64,000 nt of DNA from the NCBI GenBank assembly GCA_910579395.1, contig CAJTUC010000015.1:20799-84798 (forward strand), written 5' to 3'. Shown here one piece after another: positions 8,273 to 16,950 of the stretch; within the stretch, counting starts at the first letter, position 1; every line of letters starts with the position of its first letter. This DNA comes from an uncultured Lachnospiraceae bacterium. GTDB taxonomy: Bacteria; Bacillota; Clostridia; Lachnospirales; Lachnospiraceae. Below the pieces are notes generated by a model, which was not told the DNA's origin, did not search any database, and worked only from the letters and a program-made list of their open reading frames with translations. The position numbers and the translations under genes were made by a program.

Positions 8273-9226
8273 TTACATTCTGGGAGAACCGATCTGCCCA
8301 AATTCTCCTTCGCTTTTACGTTCTTTCACGATTGACATGATCGTCGGAATGGCGCCGCCGACCGTAAAAATATACAGCATGGCGAGATTGCCCCAATAGT
8401 TCGCACTTTCTATGATTTCTTCCGCCAACAGCACCGGCACATACTGAAAACCGGTAAAAAGGTCCACATCCCATTCCCGCGCCACCAAAATCGCCCAGTC
8501 CATCCGATCACCGATATAAGTCATTGCAATCATCATGATAACGCTGATGACAATGCCCTTCTTCGTCAGCTTGCCGCCCAGCATTTCATACCCTTTCATC
8601 GTACATACTGCCATCACGATGCCGGATAAAACCGCCACTCTTCCGAGCTGGCTGAAAAAGATGATGCAGATGACACCGATTACGGAACCCAGCAGCGCAC
8701 CGACGATACCGCCGATCAGATTTTCGTTTTTCTGTTTTTTCTGCTGTGTTGTTATCGTCACATCCTGACGCATTCTTCCGGCGCAGTCCGGGCAAAGGTG
8801 CATATAACCGCCTTTTGTGCCATATCCTGCTGTCTCCATCTGCTGCCCGCAGAGCTGACAGCAGGGCGCAAAGCCTTTGCTCCGAAGGAAGTTCAGCAGC
8901 GCGCCAATGCCGTTATTCAGATTATCCCGAAGCGCTTCCTGCTTTTTCACATTCTTTAAGGTCATTTTGATCAGATAACCTTCCTGGACCAGTGAAACCA
9001 CCGGCTTTTCATTTTTCACAAAAAGCTTGTAATCTTCCTTGGTCAAAGGTCCCATCGGGGAACGGGCGCTCAGGGTAACGGTGAGCCAGTAAGGGTATCT
9101 CGTATCTGCCGCAAAAACCAGCAGTTCGAATCCTTCCCGCAATCCATAGAGCACATTTCTTTCCCGGTCGAACCGGAGTCCCAGCGCCATCGCCAGCTGT
9201 TCATAGTTTTGTGTTACTTTACTCAT
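8273..9226 (-). CDS. Zinc-ribbon membrane protein of unknown function
   Basis: A 317-residue protein. Residues 1-110 form a soluble domain. A zinc-ribbon-like pair follows, 'CCQLCGQQM' and 'HLCPDCAGRM', then about four membrane helices (residues ~165-300) and a short charged tail. GGAGGGAG lies about 5 bases before ATG. It is 25 bases downstream of the beta-galactosidase gene and 14 bases upstream of the AraC gene, so it may be co-transcribed with both. No function is assigned. Confidence 0.7.
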   Translation of the reverse strand: MSKVTQNYEQLAMALGLRFDRERNVLYGLREGFELLVFAADTRYPYWLTVTLSARSPMGPLTKEDYKLFVKNEKPVVSLVQEGYLIKMTLKNVKKQEALRDNLNNGIGALLNFLRSKGFAPCCQLCGQQMETAGYGTKGGYMHLCPDCAGRMRQDVTITTQQKKQKNENLIGGIVGALLGSVIGVICIIFFSQLGRVAVLSGIVMAVCTMKGYEMLGGKLTKKGIVISVIMMIAMTYIGDRMDWAILVAREWDVDLFTGFQYVPVLLAEEIIESANYWGNLAMLYIFTVGGAIPTIMSIVKERKSEGEFGQIGSPRM

Positions 9227-9251
9227 TTGTCTCCCTCCTGCTTACGCAAAA

Positions 9252-12200
9252 TCATACGATCCCGCAAAATGTAAATGTAAATTCCAATTTTTTGCTGACA
9301 TCGATCAGGTATTCCGGATGCACCGGAGCGCCCCAGCTGTCATCGCCGCCGACCCCCATCTGCTGCATTGATACCCGTACATAAGTATAATGAACTTCGG
9401 GCAGTTCAAAAGAATGCCTTGCGTTTTCCAGCTCATGGGGCGTATAGGGCAGTGCGGAAAAGTTCATCTTGTCGCCGGTAAACAACAGTCCTCTTCCCTT
9501 TCGGTCTGTAATCTTCGCATAACGGACACCTGTTTTGCTGCCGCATTCCTGCGGTACCAGATACTGCGCCAGATTGTCTTTTACCAGATTCCGGTAAATA
9601 CCAAGCTTCGCACCCTCCTTACGGTCCTCATACGTTTCTTCCGGCCCGTTTCCGTACCACTCCACATGGTCATAATCCGCGCTGCACTGAAACAGCATTC
9701 CGAATTCCGGCATATCACCCAGTTCTTTCACCGGGTCATACGAAAGCGTTGTCTGAACCCGCCCATCACCATAAACCCGGTAAGTCACCTGACATTCCGC
9801 TTTCGGTGTTGTCTGGAGACGATAGTAATAGGTAATGACTGCGCAGTCCGCCTCTTCCCTGACAATCGGATTTTCATACCATGTGCCGTACGCCGTTTCC
9901 TTCACCAAGCCCGCATCTTTTGTTGTCAGGTAAAGGCTCGCGAGCTTCCACTGGCCGTATCTGCCCGGCATATTGTTTCCTTCATCGTTATCAATCGGCG
10001 CACGCCAGAAATTCGGTCTTGGACTCCGCACCAGAAATTCTTTTCCGCCATATCGGTAAGATACGAAACCATTCTCGATAGAAAAAAGCGCCTCGAAGTC
10101 CGTTCCCCGAACCCCGAAATTCCGTTTGCCGCGAATCAGGGTATAGGGCTTCTTCTCTGCGTTCCCGATTTCGGATGCAGAACCGGCTTTTCCTGTCACC
10201 ATATTCTCCCGTTCCGCCGCAGGCTTCACATCCGCCACGACAGCCTGCCCGAAAGCGACCTCATGGCCGGCCTTCGCCCAAGGCTTATCTTCTTTCAAAT
10301 GAAAAGAAATCGTAACCGCATATTCGCCCTCGTACGCGGGAATCTCGAAAGGAAGCGGGAAGATTTTCCGGCTCTCCGGCTCCACGCACAGTTCCGGTTT
10401 TTTTTCGGCAATCGGAATGCCGTTTCTCAGCAAAATGGCCTTCGCATCGAACGTATCCGCATTCACGAATAAGTTTTTGTTCCAGACTTCAAACTCCTTC
10501 TCATGAACAGATACCGCCAGATTCTGGTAATCGAATTTCACTTCCTGCATCTTGGGCGACGGATTTCTCTCCCCGCCGTAAGCGATGCCGTTACCGCTGA
10601 AATTATAATCGCAGGGTCTGTCACCGAAATCGCCGCCGTAAGCCTGGAACTCTTTGCCGTAGCGGTCTTTTTTATAAATGGACTGATCGATATAATCCCA
10701 GATAAAGCCGCCCTGATAACCGGAATTTTCTTTATCAGCCAGATTCGTGTATTTATGTAATGCGCCGCAGGAATTTCCCATCGCATGGGAATATTCACAG
10801 CAGATGAACGGCCGCGCACCGGGCTTTTTCAGATATTCCTCAATATCCCATACCTTCGAATACATCCGGCTTTCCACGTCGGTCGTATCATCATAGCTCC
10901 TGTCCTGAAAAACACCTTCATAGTGCACGAGCCGCGTATCATCCAGTTCCCGGAAAAGCTCCGACATCCGGAAGATTGTCCGGCCGCCGAAGGACTCATT
11001 TCCGCAGGACCACAGCAAAATGGCCGGATGGTTCTTATCCCTTTGATAGCAGGAATTAACACGGTCGAGCATCATGCCTTCCCAGTTCTCATGGTCCCCC
11101 GGAAGAACAAAAGATTTCTCTGCAACGCCCCGAAGATAAGCATCCCATGTACCATGTGTCTCCATGTTGCATTCCGCGATCATATAAATCCCGTACCGGT
11201 CACACAGATCATAAATCGCAATATCATCCGGGTAATGACAGGTCCGAATGGCATTGATATTGTTCTGTTTCATCGTCACGATATCCTTTTCCAGCTCTTC
11301 GTAAGAAACGTGGCGGCCGGAAACGGAACTGAACTCATGACGGTTGACGCCCTTGAACACAATCCGCTTCCCGTTTAAGAGCATCCGGTTATCCTTCATC
11401 TCGAATTTCCGAAAACCGACTTTCTGTGCCGTATATTCTTCGATTTCACCGGACGCGCCGACAGCTTCGATTTCCAGTTCGTAGAGATACGGCTGCTCTG
11501 CGCTCCAAAGCTTCGGTGCCTGTACGCTCTCCCGAAATTCGATTTTTCCTGCTCCGAGGCCGCTCACCGCTTCCTGCAGTCTGCTCCCCTGTGGCGCATT
11601 CTTTATCGATACAGTCTCCGTCTGCTCTCCCGACACGATTTTGTCCTCCCGTTCGAACAAAACCTGCTCTCCGTCTTTCAGCCTGTACCGAATACTTCCC
11701 GACCCGACAGCCTTCGTCCGCACCTCCAATACCGCCTCGTCAAAATCCTGTTCCTCAAACAGAGTCTTTACCCGGATATCTTCGATATGTACGGAAGGCA
11801 CCGCATATAAATAAACGCTGCGGTAAATGCCGGAGAACCGGAAAAAATCCTGGTCCTCACACCAGCTCGAAGAAGTCCATTTATAGACCTGTACCGCCAG
11901 CTTGTTTTCCCCTTCTTTCAAAAAGGGCGTCAGGTCGAATTCGGAAGGCGTGAAGCTGTCCTCACTGTAGCCCACATAACTTCCGTTCAGCCAGAGCGCC
12001 ATCCCGCTCTCCACGCCCTGAAAAGAAATGCGGATTGTTTTCCCTTTCATTTCCTGCGGCACTTCAAAATATTTTACATAGCTCGCCGTCGGATTGAACC
12101 GTACCGGAATTTCTCCCGGTTCCAGTTCTTCCCTGCCGTCCCACGGATACTGCACATTGGCATATTGCGGCACATCATATCCTTCCATCTGGATATGCGC

Positions 12201-12443
12201 CGGCACACAAATGCTCTCCCAGCATTTACAGTCATATTCCTCTTTTTCAAATCCTACAGGCGCAGCGGCCTGATTTAACGCATAAGAAAATTTCCAAACA
12301 CCGTCAAGCGGCATCCTAAGAGAGTTTCTCCCCACAGAAGCCTCTTCTCTGTTCCTGAAAATTTCATGCGCCGAATGCGCCGAAAGCACATTTTCCTTAA
12401 AAAACAAGGGGTCTTTTACTTTTTCATAGTGAAATTGCGTCAT
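9252..12443 (-). CDS. lacZ: Beta-galactosidase, glycoside hydrolase family 2
   Basis: A 1063-residue enzyme, the normal length for LacZ-type GH2 enzymes, cytoplasmic (no signal peptide). The sugar-binding and Ig-like domains come first. The TIM barrel carries 'GVNRHEFSSVSGRHVS', 'IRTCHYPDD', acid/base Glu in 'LLWSCGNESFGG' and nucleophile Glu in 'FICCEYSHAMGNS'. The C-terminal bgal small chain follows ('YGNGPEETYEDRK', 'VSMQQMGVGGDDSWG'). It hydrolyses beta-galactosides such as lactose. AAAGG is about 10 bases before the ATG. No lactose transporter is adjacent; the AraC regulator three genes along is a plausible controller. Confidence 0.95.
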   Translation of the reverse strand: MTQFHYEKVKDPLFFKENVLSAHSAHEIFRNREEASVGRNSLRMPLDGVWKFSYALNQAAAPVGFEKEEYDCKCWESICVPAHIQMEGYDVPQYANVQYPWDGREELEPGEIPVRFNPTASYVKYFEVPQEMKGKTIRISFQGVESGMALWLNGSYVGYSEDSFTPSEFDLTPFLKEGENKLAVQVYKWTSSSWCEDQDFFRFSGIYRSVYLYAVPSVHIEDIRVKTLFEEQDFDEAVLEVRTKAVGSGSIRYRLKDGEQVLFEREDKIVSGEQTETVSIKNAPQGSRLQEAVSGLGAGKIEFRESVQAPKLWSAEQPYLYELEIEAVGASGEIEEYTAQKVGFRKFEMKDNRMLLNGKRIVFKGVNRHEFSSVSGRHVSYEELEKDIVTMKQNNINAIRTCHYPDDIAIYDLCDRYGIYMIAECNMETHGTWDAYLRGVAEKSFVLPGDHENWEGMMLDRVNSCYQRDKNHPAILLWSCGNESFGGRTIFRMSELFRELDDTRLVHYEGVFQDRSYDDTTDVESRMYSKVWDIEEYLKKPGARPFICCEYSHAMGNSCGALHKYTNLADKENSGYQGGFIWDYIDQSIYKKDRYGKEFQAYGGDFGDRPCDYNFSGNGIAYGGERNPSPKMQEVKFDYQNLAVSVHEKEFEVWNKNLFVNADTFDAKAILLRNGIPIAEKKPELCVEPESRKIFPLPFEIPAYEGEYAVTISFHLKEDKPWAKAGHEVAFGQAVVADVKPAAERENMVTGKAGSASEIGNAEKKPYTLIRGKRNFGVRGTDFEALFSIENGFVSYRYGGKEFLVRSPRPNFWRAPIDNDEGNNMPGRYGQWKLASLYLTTKDAGLVKETAYGTWYENPIVREEADCAVITYYYRLQTTPKAECQVTYRVYGDGRVQTTLSYDPVKELGDMPEFGMLFQCSADYDHVEWYGNGPEETYEDRKEGAKLGIYRNLVKDNLAQYLVPQECGSKTGVRYAKITDRKGRGLLFTGDKMNFSALPYTPHELENARHSFELPEVHYTYVRVSMQQMGVGGDDSWGAPVHPEYLIDVSKKLEFTFTFCGIV

Positions 12444-12477
12444 TTTTATGATACCTTTCTTTAAAAATCTATCTTTC

Positions 12478-12580
12478 GGGTGAGAAAGGTTCCGCTCTGC
12501 GGAACCGCAGAACTTCTTGACGAAGCGCCCACTGGTGCCACACCGTCAGGTGTGTTGGCTTTTAGAAGTTCTTCTCACCC
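12478..12580. repeat. Palindromic intergenic element, family F, copy 2
   Basis: The outer arms GGGTGAGAA and TTCTCACCC are complementary, and AGAACTTCT pairs with AGAAGTTCT. Inserted hairpins are GGTTCCGC tct GCGGAACC, GCGCCCACTGGTGC and CACACC gtca GGTGTG. Compared with copy 1 (66-150), both sides of the outer arm changed together (GCG..CGC against GGG..CCC) and the inner hairpins differ but still pair. It abuts the TAG stop of the small gene at 12580 and lies upstream of lacZ. Confidence 0.78.
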
Positions 12581-12798
12581 TATTCGTTATCCGGCCTCCC
12601 GGCATTCATATCCGTATACATATCCAACAGCCCGACCGTCTCAGAAGCCGGCCGCCCATACATATTACAGCATTGCTTGGAGATTGTCTTGGCTTCTTCC
12701 GCATTCTGGTCCATCAGGACGCTCATCCGGTAAACGCCATGCTGCGACTCCGTATCCAAATGATTCATGATTTCCGCGATCATCTCTTCTTCTTTCAT
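12580..12798 (-). CDS. Small acidic protein of unknown function
   Basis: A 72-residue protein, acidic and helical, with three Cys-containing or Met-rich patches ('YRMSVLMDQNAEEAKTI', 'SKQCCNMYGRPASE'). The start at 12798 is favoured because GGAGG lies 5 bases upstream; the longer reading frame to 12906 would run over the end of mtnA. It is the last gene of the mtnA transcript, about 65 bases after mtnA, separated by a hairpin. No known family is recognised. Confidence 0.6.
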   Translation of the reverse strand: MKEEEMIAEIMNHLDTESQHGVYRMSVLMDQNAEEAKTISKQCCNMYGRPASETVGLLDMYTDMNAGRPDNE

Positions 12799-12837
12799 AT
12801 TTTCCTCCATTCCGAAACGTATTACGCTGAGGAACGC

Positions 12838-12860
12838 GAGCAGAATCTCAAATTCTGCTC
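12838..12860 (-). terminator. Hairpin after mtnA
   Basis: Stem GAGCAGAAT with complement ATTCTGCTC around a 5-base loop, just after the mtnA stop codon. No T-run follows on the minus strand, so it may stabilise the mRNA end or reduce read-through rather than terminate fully. Confidence 0.4.
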
Positions 12861-12865
12861 TGTGA

Positions 12866-13957
12866 TCAATTGAATTTGTGACTGTCCCTTTCTTTTTTCC
12901 GCGCAAAAATCTCCCGAAACGATTCCGTATAAGGTTCTCTCGCTATACCATATTCCGTAACGATGCCGGCGATCAGGTCATGATCGGTGATATCGAAAGC
13001 CGGATTAAAAACCTTTACGCCTTCCGGCGCCATCGGCTCCCTGTACCACATCTGCGTCACTTCATGGGCAGGCCGCTGCTCAATCGTAATGTCCGCCCCT
13101 GTCGGCGTGCTCAGGTCTATCGTCGCGGTTGGTGCACAGATATAAACAGGCACATTGTAACGTTTTGCAACAGCCGCAACAACGGACGTTCCTATCTTAT
13201 TCGCCGTATCCCCGTTGGCCGCCACCCTGTCGCAGCCGACGAACACCGCATTCACCCAGCCATTCCGCATGACCGTTCCGGACATATTATCACAAATGAG
13301 CGTTACATCCACACCGGATGAAAAAAGTTCATAGGCCGTCAGTCTCGCTCCCTGCAGAAGCGGCCTCGTCTCATCCGCAAAGACCCGGAAATGATAGCCC
13401 CGCTCTTCTCCGAGATAAATCGGCGCAGTGGCGGTCCCGTACTTACAGGCCGCGAGCTGTCCCGCGTTGCAATGCGTCAGAATACCGTCCCCCGGTTTTA
13501 CGAGGCTCAGCCCGTATTCTCCAATTGCCTTACACACCCTGATATCTTCTTCTTTGATCTCGAGTGCTTCCGCTTTTAGCAGCGCCTTGATTTCCGCAAT
13601 CGGCTTTTCCCGGTTTGCAAGGCATACCTGCTCCATCCGCCGCAGCGCCCATGACAGATTAACGGCAGTCGGCCTGGAAGAATCCAGATAGTCCTTTTGT
13701 TTCTGGAATTCCTGATAAAAAGTATCAAAATCGTCTGTCTGAATCTTTTTCGCCAGCAGATAAATGCCAAACGCCGCCGTCACGCCGATTGCCGGAGCGC
13801 CTCGTACTTTTAACAGATAAATGGCATCCCAGATTTCCTCCCCTGTTTTCAGACTAATGATTTCCGTCGTACCCGGAAGCTTCGTCTGGTCGATAATAAC
13901 GACTGCGCCATTCTCGTCATCCAACGCTACCGTTTCATAGTCCCTGATTGTTTTCAT
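12866..13957 (-). CDS. mtnA: S-methyl-5-thioribose-1-phosphate isomerase
   Basis: A 363-residue protein of the eIF2B-alpha-like aldose-ketose isomerase family. It converts methylthioribose-1-phosphate to methylthioribulose-1-phosphate in methionine salvage or related pathways. Family signatures are clear: 'LKVRGAPAIGVTAAFG', catalytic Cys region 'GILTHCNAGQLA', catalytic Asp region 'LICDNMSGTVM' and 'VGCDRVAANGDTANKIGT'. Neighbours are ybaK upstream (31 bases) and a small unknown gene downstream; no other methionine-salvage gene is in the window. AAAGGA stands about 15 bases before ATG, a rather long spacing. Confidence 0.93.
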   Translation of the reverse strand: MKTIRDYETVALDDENGAVVIIDQTKLPGTTEIISLKTGEEIWDAIYLLKVRGAPAIGVTAAFGIYLLAKKIQTDDFDTFYQEFQKQKDYLDSSRPTAVNLSWALRRMEQVCLANREKPIAEIKALLKAEALEIKEEDIRVCKAIGEYGLSLVKPGDGILTHCNAGQLAACKYGTATAPIYLGEERGYHFRVFADETRPLLQGARLTAYELFSSGVDVTLICDNMSGTVMRNGWVNAVFVGCDRVAANGDTANKIGTSVVAAVAKRYNVPVYICAPTATIDLSTPTGADITIEQRPAHEVTQMWYREPMAPEGVKVFNPAFDITDHDLIAGIVTEYGIAREPYTESFREIFARKKERDSHKFN

Positions 13958-13988
13958 TTTGGTGGTTCCGTTTCCTTTCTTTTATATT

Positions 13989-14474
13989 TTAATGCTCCAT
14001 GACCACATCCGCAAACTCCGCTCTCGCGGCCCTGCACAAGTCATCAGGCTTTAACTCGATCTGCGAACCGAGCCGGCCGCCGCTGACAATCACCTGTTCC
14101 AATCCTTCTGCAGACCGGTCGATGCGCGTGACATACTGCTTCTTCATGCCGATTGCCGTACAGCCGCCCCTGATATAACCCGTCACCGCATTGATTTCTT
14201 TGACATGAATCATGCTCACAGCCTTTTCACCTACCGACTTCGCCGCCTTTTTCAAATCGAGTTCCGCCGCGATCGGAATGACAAATACATAATAGTTCTT
14301 GCTGTTTCCTACCGTCACGAGCGTTTTATAGACCTTTTCATAAGGAAGGGAAAGCATATCCGCAATCTGCAGCGCATCCACAAATTCCTCACATTCATAA
14401 GTATACTGCGTATACGGAATTTTTTCTCTCTCCAGAATCCGCATGGCATTGGTCTTTATTTCTTTATTTTTCAT
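13989..14474 (-). CDS. ybaK: Cys-tRNA(Pro) deacylase, YbaK/EbsC family
   Basis: A 161-residue cytoplasmic enzyme of the INS/YbaK family that removes Cys mischarged on tRNA-Pro. Features seen: 'TNAMRILEREKIPY' at the N-terminus, 'YKTLVTVG' and 'AELDLKKAAKSVGEKAVSM' with the conserved Lys, and the glycine-rich 'GYIRGGCTAIGMKK'. The length fits the family (about 155-160). It lies 14 bases after the ABC permease gene and 31 bases before mtnA, consistent with one operon. Confidence 0.9.
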   Translation of the reverse strand: MKNKEIKTNAMRILEREKIPYTQYTYECEEFVDALQIADMLSLPYEKVYKTLVTVGNSKNYYVFVIPIAAELDLKKAAKSVGEKAVSMIHVKEINAVTGYIRGGCTAIGMKKQYVTRIDRSAEGLEQVIVSGGRLGSQIELKPDDLCRAARAEFADVVMEH

Positions 14475-14488
14475 AATTGCCTCCCTGG

Positions 14489-15673
14489 CTAGAACAAAAG
14501 ATAATAAGTCACCGGAAAAAGTTTCTCCAACACACGAAAAAACGGCAGATACAGCGCAAGGCGAATCCAGACCGGACAGCAGACAACGCTCAAAAGCGTT
14601 AAAAACGGAATCGCTGCCGCAATCGCCTCCTGCTTTTTCAGCACTACTCTGATTATACTACAATAAAGGACAATTAGAAACTGATAAAAAAGAAGTGCAC
14701 CCGCTTCTTTTGCTATAACGACAAACACCCCCGCCTCTTTTCCCGGATATCCTGTGGCAGGAAAAGCCGTCTGCTTTGCCAGAAGCAGGGAAAACAGTGC
14801 GGCAACGGAAGTATAAATTGTCGGCACCCATACATTGACCATTGTAGTCAGAACAGGCGGCGCAAACCGGACAAAGCGCTTTTCTTCTCTGTCCCTCCAG
14901 TCCGTCAGCAGACCGCAGAGACCGCTCAGAAAAATGCAGACCGCCAATATCCCCCGCAGACGGAAAGCTCCCGTAGAAGCGGCCTCCATGCCCGTTCCCT
15001 GCATACCCCCGCCGCTGTTTCCAAGATATTGAAACGCAAAAGTACTGCCGTCCAGGAGATGTGCCTCATACGCCGCTTCGGCAAAAGAAACGATGTCCTC
15101 TCTCTCAGCCGTTTCTTCCGCCGCCGCAAAGGCTTCGCTCTGTGCAATATAGCTGCTGTAATTCTCTTCCGAATAAATCGCAAATACGGCACTCGCGATT
15201 TTTTCCTTGACTATTTCGGTCATACCGGAAGAAGAGGTAACATAAAGCGTTATCGTATCCTGCCATGCACCCGTATCCAGTCCGTTCCACAAATCCCGGC
15301 GCAAAAGAACGCCGCAGTCCAGTTCTCCCCTCTCCACAGCCTCCTGCATTTCCGCATCTTCCTCATAAAGCCGGAACCGTATCATTCCTTCCTGCTCCTG
15401 CAGGATAGAAAGGAACGCCTGCCGTATATCTCCTCCCGCTGTCTTACCCGCTTCTATTCCCTGTTCATCCACCTCTGTTTCACGTTCTCCCGCTTCGATT
15501 TCCCCCTTTCCTGCTTCCAGACAGATACCGGCATCCACACCTGTACTCTCGCCTTGCCCCAATCGGTCAATCAAAAATGACATCAGTGGCAGAATCAGCA
15601 AAAAGAGCAGAAATGCAGGCTTTTTTATCATTCTCTTCATCATGAGCCGAAACCAGATAAAATAAGTTTTCAT
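14489..15673 (-). CDS. ABC-2 type transporter permease (second of a pair)
   Basis: About 394 residues. An N-terminal membrane anchor ('PAFLLFLLILPLMSFLI') is followed by a large extracytoplasmic domain of ~180 residues and four to five C-terminal helices, the layout of ABC-2 exporters such as YhgE/drug-export permeases. The ATG at 15673 follows GGAGGGG; the longer frame to 15718 overlaps the partner gene. It lies 7 bases after the homologous permease gene. No ATP-binding subunit is adjacent, so the partner ATPase is unknown. Confidence 0.82.
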   Translation of the reverse strand: MKTYFIWFRLMMKRMIKKPAFLLFLLILPLMSFLIDRLGQGESTGVDAGICLEAGKGEIEAGERETEVDEQGIEAGKTAGGDIRQAFLSILQEQEGMIRFRLYEEDAEMQEAVERGELDCGVLLRRDLWNGLDTGAWQDTITLYVTSSSGMTEIVKEKIASAVFAIYSEENYSSYIAQSEAFAAAEETAEREDIVSFAEAAYEAHLLDGSTFAFQYLGNSGGGMQGTGMEAASTGAFRLRGILAVCIFLSGLCGLLTDWRDREEKRFVRFAPPVLTTMVNVWVPTIYTSVAALFSLLLAKQTAFPATGYPGKEAGVFVVIAKEAGALLFYQFLIVLYCSIIRVVLKKQEAIAAAIPFLTLLSVVCCPVWIRLALYLPFFRVLEKLFPVTYYLLF

Positions 15674-15680
15674 ATGCCGC

Positions 15681-16907
15681 CTACCCCTCCTTTTCCATCC
15701 GCCATCTTGCCATTCCATAAGCGGCGCCCCAGAAGAAAACCGTAAACAGGCAAAGGACTCCTAATGTTCTGCCGGAAACCGTTCCTGTATACAGACTGCC
15801 CGCCGCGTCGATCAAATAGGCTGCCGGCAGAAAACGCCCGGCCTTTTGCACCGCCTCCGGCAAAAAAACGGAAGGCAGAAACCCACCGGCAAAATACTGC
15901 ATGATCACAGTCAGAAAGAATAGGAGCAGAATCGCCGTCGTTCCGTTTCCCGCAAGCTGGAATACCAGGAAAATAAAAGTCACGGTGCACAGCAAAATCA
16001 GCAGACCTGTTCCGGCCTGTACTGCACCGGCTTTTGGCAGCCATGCGCCGAATCCGCCCACCGTCAATACACTTTTTACGACCAGCCGGAAAAAAAGACC
16101 GCCGATCCCCATGCCGCATACCCCGCACAGCCACTTTCCGAAACACTGTCCGCCCGCCCCGATTCCTTCTCTGACGAGCTGTTTACGCAGCGCGGCAGGA
16201 TAAGGCTGCATCACCGGATAACACGCCATGCCGAGCAGCAACAGGAAAAAGACCGCACCGGAAGCGATGCCATACTGCATAACGGACAAATTCCCCGTGG
16301 CGGAAACTTCCTGTACCCTGAACAATGCCAGTCTGTCCAGCGCAAAAGCCAGATTGGCAGTATCGATATCCATTTCCAGAACCGATAGCTGCTCTAATGC
16401 CCCATAGGTTTTCGCGGTATCGTAAATCCCGTAAATCTCCGCCTGCGCCACACGGAGCATCTGCACACCCGCATCCGTAAGTTCTCTGAGCAATGCCGAT
16501 TCCATTCCCGCATCCTCCGGGAAAAAGACCTGCACCGGCGTATTGCTGCCGTCCATGATTCCCTCTACCATGCCCTCCGGCAGAACGAGCGCTGCGGCAG
16601 CTTTTCCCTCCTGCAGCATGGCAAAGCCTTCCTCTTCCGACACGATCAGAAACTGACACAGCTCCGAAATGCTCTCCATACCCTGTATATAATTTAAAAG
16701 AAGATCCGTCAGCGGATTTTTTTCTTTTTCAATCACTGCAATCGTTATCCGGATAGCCGGCACATCCCGATAAAGGAGTTTTGCCGCACCAAAAGCGATC
16801 ATCCCGAGAATGCTAAGAAGCAGAACCGCCTCCGCCAGTATTACCGGTAACTGTCTGATTGTCCGCTTTAATTCCAATTTCCACAGAACAAAAGCTCTTT
16901 TCGTCAT
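15681..16907 (-). CDS. ABC-2 type transporter permease (first of a pair)
   Basis: About 408 residues with the same plan as its downstream neighbour. One N-terminal helix ('LPVILAEAVLLLSILGMIAFG') is followed by an extracytoplasmic domain of about 190 residues and a block of helices ('GAVFFLLLLGMACYPVM', 'LLILLCTVTFIFLVFQL', 'TVIMQYFAGGFLPSVFLP'). The 'GGFLPSVFLPEAVQ' stretch is typical of ABC-2 permeases. The start at 16907 has AAAGGAGG 8 bases upstream. It follows the anchored protein gene at 16951 and is probably co-transcribed with it. Confidence 0.82.
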   Translation of the reverse strand: MTKRAFVLWKLELKRTIRQLPVILAEAVLLLSILGMIAFGAAKLLYRDVPAIRITIAVIEKEKNPLTDLLLNYIQGMESISELCQFLIVSEEEGFAMLQEGKAAAALVLPEGMVEGIMDGSNTPVQVFFPEDAGMESALLRELTDAGVQMLRVAQAEIYGIYDTAKTYGALEQLSVLEMDIDTANLAFALDRLALFRVQEVSATGNLSVMQYGIASGAVFFLLLLGMACYPVMQPYPAALRKQLVREGIGAGGQCFGKWLCGVCGMGIGGLFFRLVVKSVLTVGGFGAWLPKAGAVQAGTGLLILLCTVTFIFLVFQLAGNGTTAILLLFFLTVIMQYFAGGFLPSVFLPEAVQKAGRFLPAAYLIDAAGSLYTGTVSGRTLGVLCLFTVFFWGAAYGMARWRMEKEG

Positions 16908-16950
16908 GCGGGCCGCCTCCTTTCCCAGCTTCACCGAAAACATCTTTCCC

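Noticed and set aside
9390..10472. 360-codon plus-strand frame inside lacZ
   Set aside because: Antisense shadow of a conserved GH2 gene; its sequence has no domain features.
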